Part shown: positions 55,434 to 64,000 of the stretch, piece by piece
Position numbering within the stretch: position 1 is the stretch's first letter
Layout: every line of letters starts with the position of its first letter
Source of the DNA: Cellulophaga sp. F20128
GTDB lineage: Bacteria > Bacteroidota > Bacteroidia > Flavobacteriales > Flavobacteriaceae
Length of the DNA stretch: 64,000 nt
Assembly (NCBI RefSeq): GCF_023015805.1
Contig: NZ_JALKBA010000017.1
Span: forward strand, 1 to 64,000
Direction: 5' to 3'
Program-made: the position numbers and the translations under genes
Notes under the pieces: generated by a model
What the model was told of the DNA's origin: nothing
Databases searched by the model: none
The model's input: the letters and a program-made list of their open reading frames with translations, nothing else

Positions 55434-57659
55434 TCACTTTTCTAATTCTTCTAAAGTCCAATAATCTTCTCTATCCTCTGATTCTTTTCGGGCATCTCGA
55501 ACCACATTTTTATGTACTCCGCCTTCATTGTTCATTGCTCTAACATAGGTTAATACATCTGCAATCCACGAATCACTATTGGCTTTTAAAGGCATCATTA
55601 TTCCATAATCAGTTCCGTCTACGGGACCTATTAATCCATTCAATACTATTTTGCTCAGTATTGTTTTATCACCCATAACTCTCGGGCTACCAATTAAGGT
55701 AGGCGCTATTAATGAACCATCTTCAGTAGGTAGACCCTTTAAATCTGGACCATGACAGGTAACACACAACTGTTTGTATGAATCGTACCCTCGTAGCACA
55801 CTTTTTTTATCTCCTAGCCCCCTATTAGAAATCAACTCTTTTAGTTTTACCAATTCCGAATCATCCTTTTTTAGGCTTTCTTGTACAGCATGTGTCACAA
55901 CTTCATTTTCCGAAAATGTATCGGCCAGGATATTTAAAATATTGGTGGCCTCTTGGGCCTTACTGTATCTTAAACTTAAGGCTAGTTGATTTACAACTTC
56001 TATATCGGTATCATCAATCAATTTTTCCAATTCAGACAATATAGCGTCATCTCCAGATTTTAAAAAGGTTTCACTTAAACGTATTGCTGTTCTACGTACG
56101 CGTGCATCTTCATCTGACAATTTCTCAATAATAAGCCCCTTATCAACTACTCCTAGTCCTTCTAGCGTCCATAAAGCATGTACTCTTTCTATTCCTAAAT
56201 CCTTATTACTATTAAAAATTCCATCAAAAATAGAAGTGTTATCCTGAGCTATTTTTATTAATTCAGGCACCACTGTTACATCATTCTTTAAAATAATTAG
56301 TTTCTGGGCCGTGTTGCGATACCAACCATTGGGGTGGCCTAAATACGATAATAAATCAGCTGCTTTTTTACCCAAAAGCTGCGGTTTCTTATCTGGAGTG
56401 ATATCTTTATGCACTATTCTGTAGATTCTCCCTTTTCCAATGTTTTTATCCAATTCTTTTCTAATAATGACTGGCCTAAGAGTACTTCCTTTTTTAGTCC
56501 AGTTGCTTTCTTGAATAATACCGCGGTACATATCAACAATATACAAGGCGCCATCTGGCCCTGTTTTAGCCATAATGGGTCTAAAATTTAAATCGGTAGA
56601 TGCCATAAATTCGGTTTTCTCATAGGCATTATAAAGTACTCTTTTACCATCTTCAACTTTTACCTTAGCGCGTCTTATTAAGCGCCCTACAGGTTCTGGA
56701 ATAAATAAATCGCCATAGGTAGATGGTGGTAATTTATGCCCTCTAAAGATTTCTTGTCCTGCTACGCCCGTAAAATGGTTTAAGGTATTATCATCCCGTA
56801 GTCTTTTGGGACCTCCTTGAACATCTGGTGTACCTACAATTGGCCAGGGTTCCATAAAGCCTTCGGCTAACCTACCCTTTGGATTGTAATCGCCATAAAC
56901 AGCAGCTTGTTGAAAGCCGTAGGCCGGATCTTCACCACCAGCCCTTGAATAATACATAATCCCCATATCATCCTGAGTTAAACCCCATTGCCCGCTAGGC
57001 ATATTATCGAGTGAATCTACCACGACTTTCCCTCCTTTGAATTTAAAACGCACAGGGTTATAGGTAGTATATACCCAATTGTCTAGATTCCAAAGTAGTC
57101 CACTTTGTTGGTGCTCTAAATTTCCGCCTCTTCGGTTTGGGTTGTAGTATACACGTTCTTTTTTATCGGCTACCCCATCATTATCGGTATACTTATAACT
57201 CCATAAATCGTAGGAATAGGTTTCATTAACAATAAGTTCATTTTCTAAAGGCAAAATCATCCGAGGTAATAATAAGCTATCTATAAAGACAGTGCTCTTA
57301 TCCATTTTTCCATCCCCATTGGTATCTTCCAACAACTTTATCTTACTGATAGATCTATTGGTTCCTGTACCATCAACATCCTGCATGTAGGTATTCATTT
57401 CGGCAACATACATACGGCCATTTCCGTCCCATGCAATGGCCACAGGTTCATCAATCATAGGTTCACTGGCCACCAATTCTACCTTGTACCCTTCAGGCAG
57501 GTAAAAGGTTTTCATAGCTTCCTCTGGGGAGAGAAAATCAGAAGGCGCCTCTTTTACAATTACTGGTTTGTCATAAATCTTTTCCGAATATTCTTTTTCC
57601 TTACAATTATAAAAGAATAAGGAAATTAGTAAAAGGAAGTAAGTGAATTTCAATTTCAT
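55434..57659 (-). CDS. Lipoprotein dehydrogenase-like propeller with haem c domain
   Basis: A 741-residue lipoprotein (LISLFFYNC, cysteine ~19). It resembles the 8629-11814 protein but is shorter: a PVC-type propeller (FYLPEGYKVELVASEPMIDEPVAIAWDGNGRMYVAEMN, with calcium loop DTNGDGKMD), a short HEAT region (~430-600), and a cytochrome c domain with CVTCHG near residue 632. Homologues are predicted to oxidise sugars and pass electrons to haem. It stands alone between a terminator and the divergent GH2 gene. Confidence 0.8.
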   Translation of the reverse strand: MKLKFTYFLLLISLFFYNCKEKEYSEKIYDKPVIVKEAPSDFLSPEEAMKTFYLPEGYKVELVASEPMIDEPVAIAWDGNGRMYVAEMNTYMQDVDGTGTNRSISKIKLLEDTNGDGKMDKSTVFIDSLLLPRMILPLENELIVNETYSYDLWSYKYTDNDGVADKKERVYYNPNRRGGNLEHQQSGLLWNLDNWVYTTYNPVRFKFKGGKVVVDSLDNMPSGQWGLTQDDMGIMYYSRAGGEDPAYGFQQAAVYGDYNPKGRLAEGFMEPWPIVGTPDVQGGPKRLRDDNTLNHFTGVAGQEIFRGHKLPPSTYGDLFIPEPVGRLIRRAKVKVEDGKRVLYNAYEKTEFMASTDLNFRPIMAKTGPDGALYIVDMYRGIIQESNWTKKGSTLRPVIIRKELDKNIGKGRIYRIVHKDITPDKKPQLLGKKAADLLSYLGHPNGWYRNTAQKLIILKNDVTVVPELIKIAQDNTSIFDGIFNSNKDLGIERVHALWTLEGLGVVDKGLIIEKLSDEDARVRRTAIRLSETFLKSGDDAILSELEKLIDDTDIEVVNQLALSLRYSKAQEATNILNILADTFSENEVVTHAVQESLKKDDSELVKLKELISNRGLGDKKSVLRGYDSYKQLCVTCHGPDLKGLPTEDGSLIAPTLIGSPRVMGDKTILSKIVLNGLIGPVDGTDYGIMMPLKANSDSWIADVLTYVRAMNNEGGVHKNVVRDARKESEDREDYWTLEELEK

Positions 57660-58124
57660 GTTGATTCTTTTTTATAAATTCTGTTTGTTTAAACTTTATT
57701 AGATACGATGATTTAGTTTCAAAAAAAACTAAACGATGGGTTTATGATTTCTAATACGCCTCTAAATTCGATAAATTAATAGGATATAAATTAAATATTT
57801 TGTGAAATTTAAAAACTATCCCCAATCAATCTCATTAAAAAATAGGCAATGTGTTGTTTCCTAAACACAAAAAAAAGTAAATCATAGCACAATTCTAGTT
57901 GTCACCTAACTTTTGAAATCCAATTTCAATTGGTGTCAAAAAATAATAAACCCACCCAATATTGTCGGATATACATTGATGATTTTGTATACTGTTAAAA
58001 TTTACACTACTTTGTTTCTACCCATTGTAATTTGACAACTGATAAGAATGTTTTAATTCTAAAAATCAGAACCTATTTCCTAAAAATGGAAGTACTATAC
58101 GGCTTCAATAAAAAAGCAAAACAC
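57660..58124. other. Divergent region upstream of the GH2 gene
   Basis: 465 bases between the haem protein and GH2 genes. A 61-base element shared with the sulfatase promoter occupies 57953-58013. Just before it, at 57920-57933, CCAATT and AATTGG form a short inverted repeat around TC that is not conserved in the second copy. No gene is seen. Confidence 0.55.
57953..58013 (+). promoter_or_regulatory. Shared 61-bp promoter element, copy 1 (GH2)
   Basis: 50 of 61 bases match 61218-61278. It opens CACCCAATATTGT, with palindromic core CAATATTG at 57957-57964, and contains TTTG at 57984-57987, 20 bases, then TACTTTG at 58008-58014. The last two fit -33 and -7 boxes of Bacteroidota promoters. The GH2 ATG is 112 bases downstream. 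Confidence 0.8.
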
Positions 58125-61100
58125 ATGAAATTTAAATTAATTTTTGCACTATTCATAGCTATACTTCTTAGCTCCACCACCCTATTCGGGCAAAGAGAAA
58201 TAATCGATTTAAAGGCTGATTGGAAATTTACCCTTCAAGATAACGCGCAATTTTCAGAGGAAAATTTCAACTCATCGAGCTGGAATAGCGTTCAAATTCC
58301 ACATGATTGGGCCTTTGAAAAGGGAATATCTAAAAATGGAGCACAAGGCGCCAATGGGGGTTATTTTGACGGAGGAATTGGCTGGTACACCAAAGATATA
58401 TCCATGCCAAAAAGCTGGGAAAAAAAGCTAGTAACTATTGAATTTGACGGTGTCTATATGAATAGTGAAGTCTGGATTAACGGGCACTATGTAGGCAAAC
58501 GCCCCTATGGTTATATTTCATTTCGTTATGAAATTTCAAAGTATTTAAAAGTTGGTAAAAACACCATCTCCATCAGAGTTGACAATTCTCTTGAACCCTC
58601 TGCTCGTTGGTACCATCCTTGCGGAATATATGCTCCAGTGCGATTGATAGTTACAAATAAAGATTTTATTACCCCAAATGGCGTATATGTAACTACCCCT
58701 GAAATTAACAGTGATCATGCCATAGTACATGTAGAAACTTCCTTAGCTACCACGAACACATCAACATCACAAGGTGTTTTAGAAACCATCATTCTAGCGG
58801 CAGACGGAACAATTGTCGCTAAAAATAGGCAAGATTTTAAAGGATTTAAGACAGCCAAAACACTCAATAATGAGTTAAAAATAAAAAATCCAATTTTGTG
58901 GAGTACAGAAACACCCTATTTATACAAGGTCGTAAGTAGATTGATTCTTAAAAGTAAGGTTATTGATGAAGTTAAAACCAGTTTAGGGGTTAGATCTATT
59001 GACTGGAAAACGGAATCTGGATTTTGGTTGAATGGGAAAATAACCAAATTGTTAGGAGTTAGCGAGCACTATGAAGGCGGGCCTCTGGGTGGCGCTTGGA
59101 CCAAACCTTTGCTGCGCTGGAAATTAGGATTATTAAAAGAAATGGGAGTAAATGCGATTAGAACTGCCCACAACCCCGCTCCCCCAATGTTCTATGACCT
59201 CTGTGATGAACTAGGGCTTTTAGTAATGGATGAACTATTTGATGGATGGAGTAAAAAAGCTCCAGAAGACTATGGGAAACAAGCATTTAACGGCTATTGG
59301 AAACAAGACATGACAGAATGGTTAGTTCGAAATAGAAACCATCCCTCTATAATTATTTACAGTGTTGGCAACGAAACCCGAGGGGATATCGCCAAAGAAT
59401 TGGTAGCCCTATGTCATACCTTAGATCCAAGCAAACCAGTTACATCTGGCCATAGTGCATCTGAATATATGGATGTTTTTGGTGTTAACGGAGGTAGTGA
59501 AAAAACCGGCTTTTTCAACAAAAAACGTCCAAACAAACCATTTGTTTCTACTGAAGCCCCACATACCTGGCAAACGCGCGGGTATTACAGAACCAAATCG
59601 TGGTTTAGAGATGGTTACCCTAATAAACGGCAACAGCCTTTTGAATTAGCAGACTTAACAGAGAAGGAAGTATTTCATTATGAATGGGCCTCAAAGGCCA
59701 ATCAACGCAATGGAAAGCAGCATTTTAATTCGTCTTACGACAATGCTATGGTACGTATTTCGGCTCGAAAAAATTGGGAGTTAATGCGAGATTTACCTTG
59801 GTTTAGCGGTCATTTTCGGTGGACAGGTTTTGATTATTATGGCGAAGCAGCCTATGTGCACGGCGGTTGGCCTTTTCGCCTTTTTATGGGCGGAGCTTTA
59901 GATGTTGCAGGATTTAAAAAAGACCTTTTTTATTTTTATAAAAGTCAATGGACTTCGGAGCCAATGGTTCATATACTCCCACACTGGACGCATCCAACCC
60001 TAGAAAAAGGAGTTGAAATTCCAGTTTGGGTATATTCTAATTGTGATACGATAGAACTGTTTTTAAATGGACGTTCCCTTGGCAAGGATACGCCAGGCAC
60101 AAAATGGGATGAGATGCAATGCCAATGGATGGTGCCTTGGGAAGCTGGTGAATTGATTGCTAAAGGGTATATTGACGGCAAAGAAGTTGTGTTAGCAAAA
60201 CAAATTACCGCTCAGCGTCCGGCTGCTATTCAGCTTCAACTGGAAGATAAACATACCACAAACACATCGGATAAAGTAGCGATCGTAACTACTAATTTAG
60301 TCGATAATAAAGGATCCTTTTATCCCTATGGAGAAAATAAAATACACTATCACCTAGAAGGTGATGCTCGCTTCCTTTCCTTAGAAAATGGTGATCCCGT
60401 TGATACCACTAAAAATGTAGGCATTACTGCTAAAAAAGCCTTTATGGGAGCTACTAGAGCGTTCTTAGCCATTGGAGACAAGGCTAAAAGTGTTTCCCTA
60501 CTTACCGCAGCAATTTTGGGGGAAAAGCAGTTGCTAACCTCTAAAAACATTAGCATAGATGTTAAAAAAATTACCTTGCTCGGAAATCAAACAAATGAAT
60601 CCTATGCTATTTATTACACCTTAGATGGAACAAGACCAACCAACAAAAGCCAAAAATACATAGCTTCATTTCCTATTGAATTAGGGACCACAGTTAAGGC
60701 TATTGTTGTTCGCGGGGATAGCACTCTAATACATCTGGAAGAAAAATTTGATAAAAACCTAGGGCTCTCTTGGGAGGAAGAAAAAACCATACACCAAAGC
60801 ATTGGTGGAATGATGGCCGTAGATGCTGAATTTTCCGGAGCTGAAGCTACTGCTTCCAATGGCCAAAAGTATTTAGATTTTAAAGGAAAGGAAGGCAAGG
60901 TGTCATGGTATCAAGAAAATGATGGTAGTAAGGGACTATTTACACTAAAAATAAGCTATGCTTCCAACGATGTTAAGGAAAGACCTATGGAACTATATAT
61001 CAATGATAAAAGTGTGGGGATCATCGCTTTTAAATCAACCGGAGGCTGGCATACTGAATGGCAAGAAACTGTTGTACAACATACCTTAAATGCAGGTGCC

Positions 61101-61166
61101 AATTACATTGAACTAAGAACCCTGACAAAAAGTGGTCCCAAAATCCTAATGCTAGCAGTTGAATAG
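58125..61166 (+). CDS. GH2 family beta-galactosidase-like enzyme, secreted
   Basis: A 1014-residue protein. The start is placed at 58125 because MKFKLIFALFIAILLSSTTLFGQ is a signal peptide; the open frame to 58032 is upstream of it and crosses the promoter leader. Three GH2 sandwich/barrel domains follow: jelly roll to ~185 (GVYMNSEVWINGHYVG), Ig-like to ~295, then the barrel with GVNAIRTAHNPAPP, acid/base E417 (SVGNE) and likely nucleophile E477 (VSTEAPHTW). Two accessory regions follow the GH2 C-terminal domains: a chitobiase-type YYTLDGTRPT module (~840-880) and a CBM6/35-like end (~905-1014). Next to a sulfatase, a sulfated galactan fragment is a plausible substrate. Confidence 0.85.
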   Translation: MKFKLIFALFIAILLSSTTLFGQREIIDLKADWKFTLQDNAQFSEENFNSSSWNSVQIPHDWAFEKGISKNGAQGANGGYFDGGIGWYTKDISMPKSWEKKLVTIEFDGVYMNSEVWINGHYVGKRPYGYISFRYEISKYLKVGKNTISIRVDNSLEPSARWYHPCGIYAPVRLIVTNKDFITPNGVYVTTPEINSDHAIVHVETSLATTNTSTSQGVLETIILAADGTIVAKNRQDFKGFKTAKTLNNELKIKNPILWSTETPYLYKVVSRLILKSKVIDEVKTSLGVRSIDWKTESGFWLNGKITKLLGVSEHYEGGPLGGAWTKPLLRWKLGLLKEMGVNAIRTAHNPAPPMFYDLCDELGLLVMDELFDGWSKKAPEDYGKQAFNGYWKQDMTEWLVRNRNHPSIIIYSVGNETRGDIAKELVALCHTLDPSKPVTSGHSASEYMDVFGVNGGSEKTGFFNKKRPNKPFVSTEAPHTWQTRGYYRTKSWFRDGYPNKRQQPFELADLTEKEVFHYEWASKANQRNGKQHFNSSYDNAMVRISARKNWELMRDLPWFSGHFRWTGFDYYGEAAYVHGGWPFRLFMGGALDVAGFKKDLFYFYKSQWTSEPMVHILPHWTHPTLEKGVEIPVWVYSNCDTIELFLNGRSLGKDTPGTKWDEMQCQWMVPWEAGELIAKGYIDGKEVVLAKQITAQRPAAIQLQLEDKHTTNTSDKVAIVTTNLVDNKGSFYPYGENKIHYHLEGDARFLSLENGDPVDTTKNVGITAKKAFMGATRAFLAIGDKAKSVSLLTAAILGEKQLLTSKNISIDVKKITLLGNQTNESYAIYYTLDGTRPTNKSQKYIASFPIELGTTVKAIVVRGDSTLIHLEEKFDKNLGLSWEEEKTIHQSIGGMMAVDAEFSGAEATASNGQKYLDFKGKEGKVSWYQENDGSKGLFTLKISYASNDVKERPMELYINDKSVGIIAFKSTGGWHTEWQETVVQHTLNAGANYIELRTLTKSGPKILMLAVE

Positions 61167-61217
61167 GTAGCTTTAAAATAATAACAAAGCATCCTGTTCT
61201 CTAAATAATAATAAATT

Positions 61218-61278
61218 CACCCAATATTGTAAGATATATACTGTTGATTTTGTGCGATGGTAATATTTACACTACTTT
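61218..61278 (+). promoter_or_regulatory. Shared 61-bp promoter element, copy 2 (sulfatase)
   Basis: Matches 57953-58013 at 50 of 61 positions with no gaps. TTTG at 61249-61252, 20 bases, then TACTTTA at 61273-61279. The palindromic CAATATTG core is at 61222-61229. The sulfatase ATG lies 94 bases downstream, so the sulfatase has its own promoter as well as possible read-through from GH2. Confidence 0.8.
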
Positions 61279-61371
61279 AATTCCTAGCAACAACTTTTTG
61301 ATAGCTAAGCTTTTGTGTAATTGTTATCCTGTTGACGCTCTATATAAACTTAAATAAATAAAAGAATTTGT

Positions 61372-62862
61372 ATGAATAAAATTACTGTTCAATTTTCAAT
61401 TGCACTTTTTACCTTGCTCTTTGGTGCTTGCAATTTATCAAAAAAAGAGAATGCACATCAAGTGGCGAATTCAGAAATCAACATGAATATTGCGAAACCT
61501 AATATTATTTACATCCTAGCAGATGATTTGGGTTATGGCGATTTAAGTTGTTATGGCCAGGAAAAATTTAGTACGCCCAACATAGATAAATTAGCAAGTC
61601 AAGGGATGTTATTTACACAGCATTATTCTGGAAGCACCGTTTGTGCTCCTTCTCGTTCTGCCCTTTTAACAGGCATGCATACGGGCCACACTGTAGTAAG
61701 AGGCAATAAAGAGATTCAACCCGAAGGCCAACATCCTATCCCAGACAACACCTATACCATAGCAGAGGTTTTAAAAAAGTCGGGCTATACCACAGGGGCA
61801 TTTGGAAAATGGGGCTTGGGTTTTCCGGGCTCAGAAGGTGATCCTATGAACCAAGGGTTTGATCGGTTTTATGGGTATAATTGCCAACGGTTAGGACATA
61901 AATATTATCCAGATCATTTATGGTCCAATACGGATTCTATAGTGCTTAAAGAAAATGAAAATTTGGCGAATAAAATTTATGCGCCAACCCTAATTCACGA
62001 ACAAACCATTCAATTTATTGAAGACAATAAAGACAAACCATTTTTTGCATATGTAGCTTCTATTATTCCACATGCCGAATTAGCGGCACCAGAAGCACTA
62101 ATGGAAAAATATAGAAATAAGTTTTTACCCGAAAAAATTTTTACGGCAAATGGTAGTGATGAACAATTAAAAAACGGCGCCTATAAATCACAAAAAGAAT
62201 CACACGCCGCTTTTGTAGCAATGATAGATTTATTAGACCAGCAAGTGGGTGAGATTATGGATAAAGTTTCTGAACTTGGCATTGCAGACAATACCATTAT
62301 CATTTTTACTTCAGACAACGGACCGCATCGAGAAGGTGGCGCTGACCCCGATTATTTTAATAGTAATGGGGAATTTAAAGGCACAAAACGCGACTTGTAT
62401 GAAGGAGGAATACGCGTTCCTATGATTGTAAAATGGCCAGGAAAAGTAAAAGCTGCTAGTACATCGGATCACATTTCTGCCTTTTGGGATATTTTTCCAA
62501 CATTTGCAAATATAATAGGGGAACAAATCCCTGAGAATATTGATGGCATATCATTTTTACCAGAGCTTTTAGGTGAAAAAGAGAATCAAAAAGAGCACGC
62601 CTATTTGTATTGGGAATTTCATGAAAAGGGAGGGCGACAAGCCGTAAGGATGAGCGACTGGAAAGCAGTAAAATACAATGTCCTTAAAAACCCAAATGCC
62701 CCATTAGAGCTTTATGATTTGTCAAAAGACAAAGGAGAGACTAACAATGTTGCTGCGAAGTTTCCAGAAATAGTAAAACAAATTGAAGTTATTTTACAAG
62801 AGGCAAGAACACCATCAGAAGTCTTTACTTTTGGTCAAACAACATTTTTAAATGTGGATTAG
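61372..62862 (+). CDS. Sulfatase, S1 family lipoprotein
   Basis: A 496-residue lipoprotein (LLFGAC, cysteine 20). The formylglycine site is C91-A-P-S-R95 followed by SALLTG, so it needs the anaerobic or aerobic maturation enzyme encoded elsewhere. Metal ligands include D51 and D52 (ILADDLGYGD) and the later TSDNGPH. Full length for S1 arylsulfatases. It is followed by a glycosidase gene that overlaps its end by 11 bases if that gene starts at 62852. It would remove sulfate from glycan fragments in the periplasm or at the surface. Confidence 0.92.
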   Translation: MNKITVQFSIALFTLLFGACNLSKKENAHQVANSEINMNIAKPNIIYILADDLGYGDLSCYGQEKFSTPNIDKLASQGMLFTQHYSGSTVCAPSRSALLTGMHTGHTVVRGNKEIQPEGQHPIPDNTYTIAEVLKKSGYTTGAFGKWGLGFPGSEGDPMNQGFDRFYGYNCQRLGHKYYPDHLWSNTDSIVLKENENLANKIYAPTLIHEQTIQFIEDNKDKPFFAYVASIIPHAELAAPEALMEKYRNKFLPEKIFTANGSDEQLKNGAYKSQKESHAAFVAMIDLLDQQVGEIMDKVSELGIADNTIIIFTSDNGPHREGGADPDYFNSNGEFKGTKRDLYEGGIRVPMIVKWPGKVKAASTSDHISAFWDIFPTFANIIGEQIPENIDGISFLPELLGEKENQKEHAYLYWEFHEKGGRQAVRMSDWKAVKYNVLKNPNAPLELYDLSKDKGETNNVAAKFPEIVKQIEVILQEARTPSEVFTFGQTTFLNVD

Positions 62863-64000
62863 CAGCATTTTAGTCACGACAAAAAAAATGACTGCACTCC
62901 TGTGTATAGGTCTTTTTTTACAGCTTTCACTAGCTCAAAATGAGAAGGGAACAATACAAATAAACACAACAAAAGGGCACGCCATTAAAATAGGCTCTAG
63001 CGGATTTAATGTGCGTATCGCAGACAAAAGTTGGAGTTATCTACATCCAGATTTTAGACAAGCAGTACACGAATTAAAACCCGGCTGGCTTCGTTATTTT
63101 TCGGGCACTATGGGCGATGCATTTAGCAGTGCTACGGGGCAATACGATTTAGATTACGCCATGATGTTTGATCATCCCAAACAATACCTAAAAGGCTATC
63201 GATTTACAGAAGTTAAAGGTCCACATCGCATTATTGATTTGTATGATTTACTGAGTGAAATAAACGGAAAATTAATTGTGACAATTAATGGTTTTACTGA
63301 AACACCAGAAATGACATACGAGTTGGCTCAATTCTGTAAAAATAATAATATTGAAGTCGCAACTTGGCAGTTTTGCAACGAACCTTATTTTTATGTACCC
63401 CATAGAGAACGCTATTGGTGGAACAACGGTTATGATTATGCAGCTAAAATGAAACCGCATGCAGACGCCATTAAAAAAATATTCCCAGATGCCTTAGTTG
63501 CCTTAAACAATACCTGGGATGGAATTTGGGGGTTTATGAAAGAAATTAATTCCTATCAAAAAGAACAAGGTGCGTATTGGAATGTATTCTCTAAACATTC
63601 CTATGCCCCACATACCGGTAAAAAAGAATCGGTAGAAAACGCATACAAACGTGCTAACACCAAACTACTTGAAGCAACTTCTCCAAATGCCATGGAAGAA
63701 ATTGAAGCCTACAGTTGGAAGGATGTGCCTATGATTATAACCGAATTTGGCGTTTGGAACAAGCCTTTAAACGGTATCTACTCTAGCATTTATAATATTG
63801 AATACGTTATGCGTCAATTACAACATACCAATACTTGGTATGTTGGTGCACATGAAGTCAGCAGTAAATACACCCCAAAAATTAACATAAATTCCCAGAT
63901 TGAAGCTGCCTTTAAAAACAACCAGCCCTTGAATACAGATGGTATTTTAACGGGGATACACAGAACCCTAGAAGGCAAAGCCTACCAGATGTACCACGAG
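62852..64000 (+). CDS. Clan GH-A type glycosidase, 3' end missing
   Basis: The frame is open to the window edge. An ATG at 62852 gives the leader MWISSILVTTKKMTALLCIG, with lysines before the hydrophobic core, and overlaps the sulfatase stop; the ATG at 62888 gives a leader without charge. About 383 residues are visible. Counting from 62888, WQFCNEPY (E165) and MIITEFGVW (E286) have the NEP and second-glutamate layout of TIM-barrel clan GH-A glycosidases. GH39, GH79, GH86 or an unassigned family are all possible. Translational coupling to the sulfatase suggests a shared sulfated substrate. Confidence 0.7.
   Translation, partial: MWISSILVTTKKMTALLCIGLFLQLSLAQNEKGTIQINTTKGHAIKIGSSGFNVRIADKSWSYLHPDFRQAVHELKPGWLRYFSGTMGDAFSSATGQYDLDYAMMFDHPKQYLKGYRFTEVKGPHRIIDLYDLLSEINGKLIVTINGFTETPEMTYELAQFCKNNNIEVATWQFCNEPYFYVPHRERYWWNNGYDYAAKMKPHADAIKKIFPDALVALNNTWDGIWGFMKEINSYQKEQGAYWNVFSKHSYAPHTGKKESVENAYKRANTKLLEATSPNAMEEIEAYSWKDVPMIITEFGVWNKPLNGIYSSIYNIEYVMRQLQHTNTWYVGAHEVSSKYTPKININSQIEAAFKNNQPLNTDGILTGIHRTLEGKAYQMYHE

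Noticed and set aside
58032-58124. Upstream start of the GH2 frame at 58032
   Set aside because: The signal peptide begins at 58125; an extra 31 residues in front would spoil export and would begin inside the promoter leader.

Overview
The window looks like AT-rich chromosomal DNA of a marine, polysaccharide-degrading member of the Bacteroidota, most likely family Flavobacteriaceae. The evidence is a SusC/SusD pair with companion lipoproteins, many secreted or lipid-anchored glycosidases and lyases, a sulfatase, a C-terminal AraC-type sensor, a LacI regulator and TTTG/TAnnTTTG-like promoters. I cannot name the genus. No tRNA, rRNA, CRISPR array, intact insertion sequence or phage gene was seen.

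Layout. (1) 1-3046: the 5' part of an unrecognised gene, a degraded leader, and a beta-helix lipoprotein resembling family GH110. (2) 12579-3221, minus strand: one tight operon with a DUF1080 protein, a large haem c/HEAT dehydrogenase-like lipoprotein, an FG-GAP protein, a Dabb protein, a Tm-1-like protein, a PEP-hydrolase-like TIM barrel and an MFS transporter. (3) 14450-12999: a membrane-spanning AraC-type sensor carrying two lectin-like domains outside the cell. (4) 22160-14696: susC, susD and two surface lipoproteins. (5) 25299-23059 GH31 and 26041-27069 LacI. (6) 34659-27253: operon of GH43-like, GH9-like, sodium symporter and FAD oxidoreductase. Blocks 4, 5 and 6 are tied together by four copies of a 43-bp, three-site LacI-type operator with fixed internal spacing.

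(7) 35632-41303: an OmpR/histidine kinase pair, then an apparent operon of a PepSY-like protein and two pectate lyases (PL10, PL1), preceded by 11-bp-phased TTCC repeats. (8) 41304-46792: gene debris, a creatininase-like amidohydrolase, a GH33-like sialidase, LrgA/LrgB and a Gfo/Idh/MocA oxidoreductase. (9) 47119-55162: the most unusual block. It has an exported ATP-dependent dikinase with the domain order of glucan water dikinase, two class A beta-lactamase-like serine hydrolases, and an Npt1/Npt2 (ATP/ADP translocase)-like carrier with HEAT repeats. (10) 55434-57659: a second haem c dehydrogenase-like lipoprotein. (11) 58125-64000: GH2, sulfatase and a truncated clan GH-A glycosidase; the GH2 and sulfatase genes share a 61-bp promoter element.

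How the genes may work together (inference). Blocks 4-6 would bind, cut and import one glycan under the LacI protein. Block 7 is a separate pectin-responsive unit. Block 11, perhaps with the GH110-like protein, would attack a sulfated galactan-type glycan. Block 9 could supply nucleotide to the periplasm for phosphorylation of an unknown substrate there.
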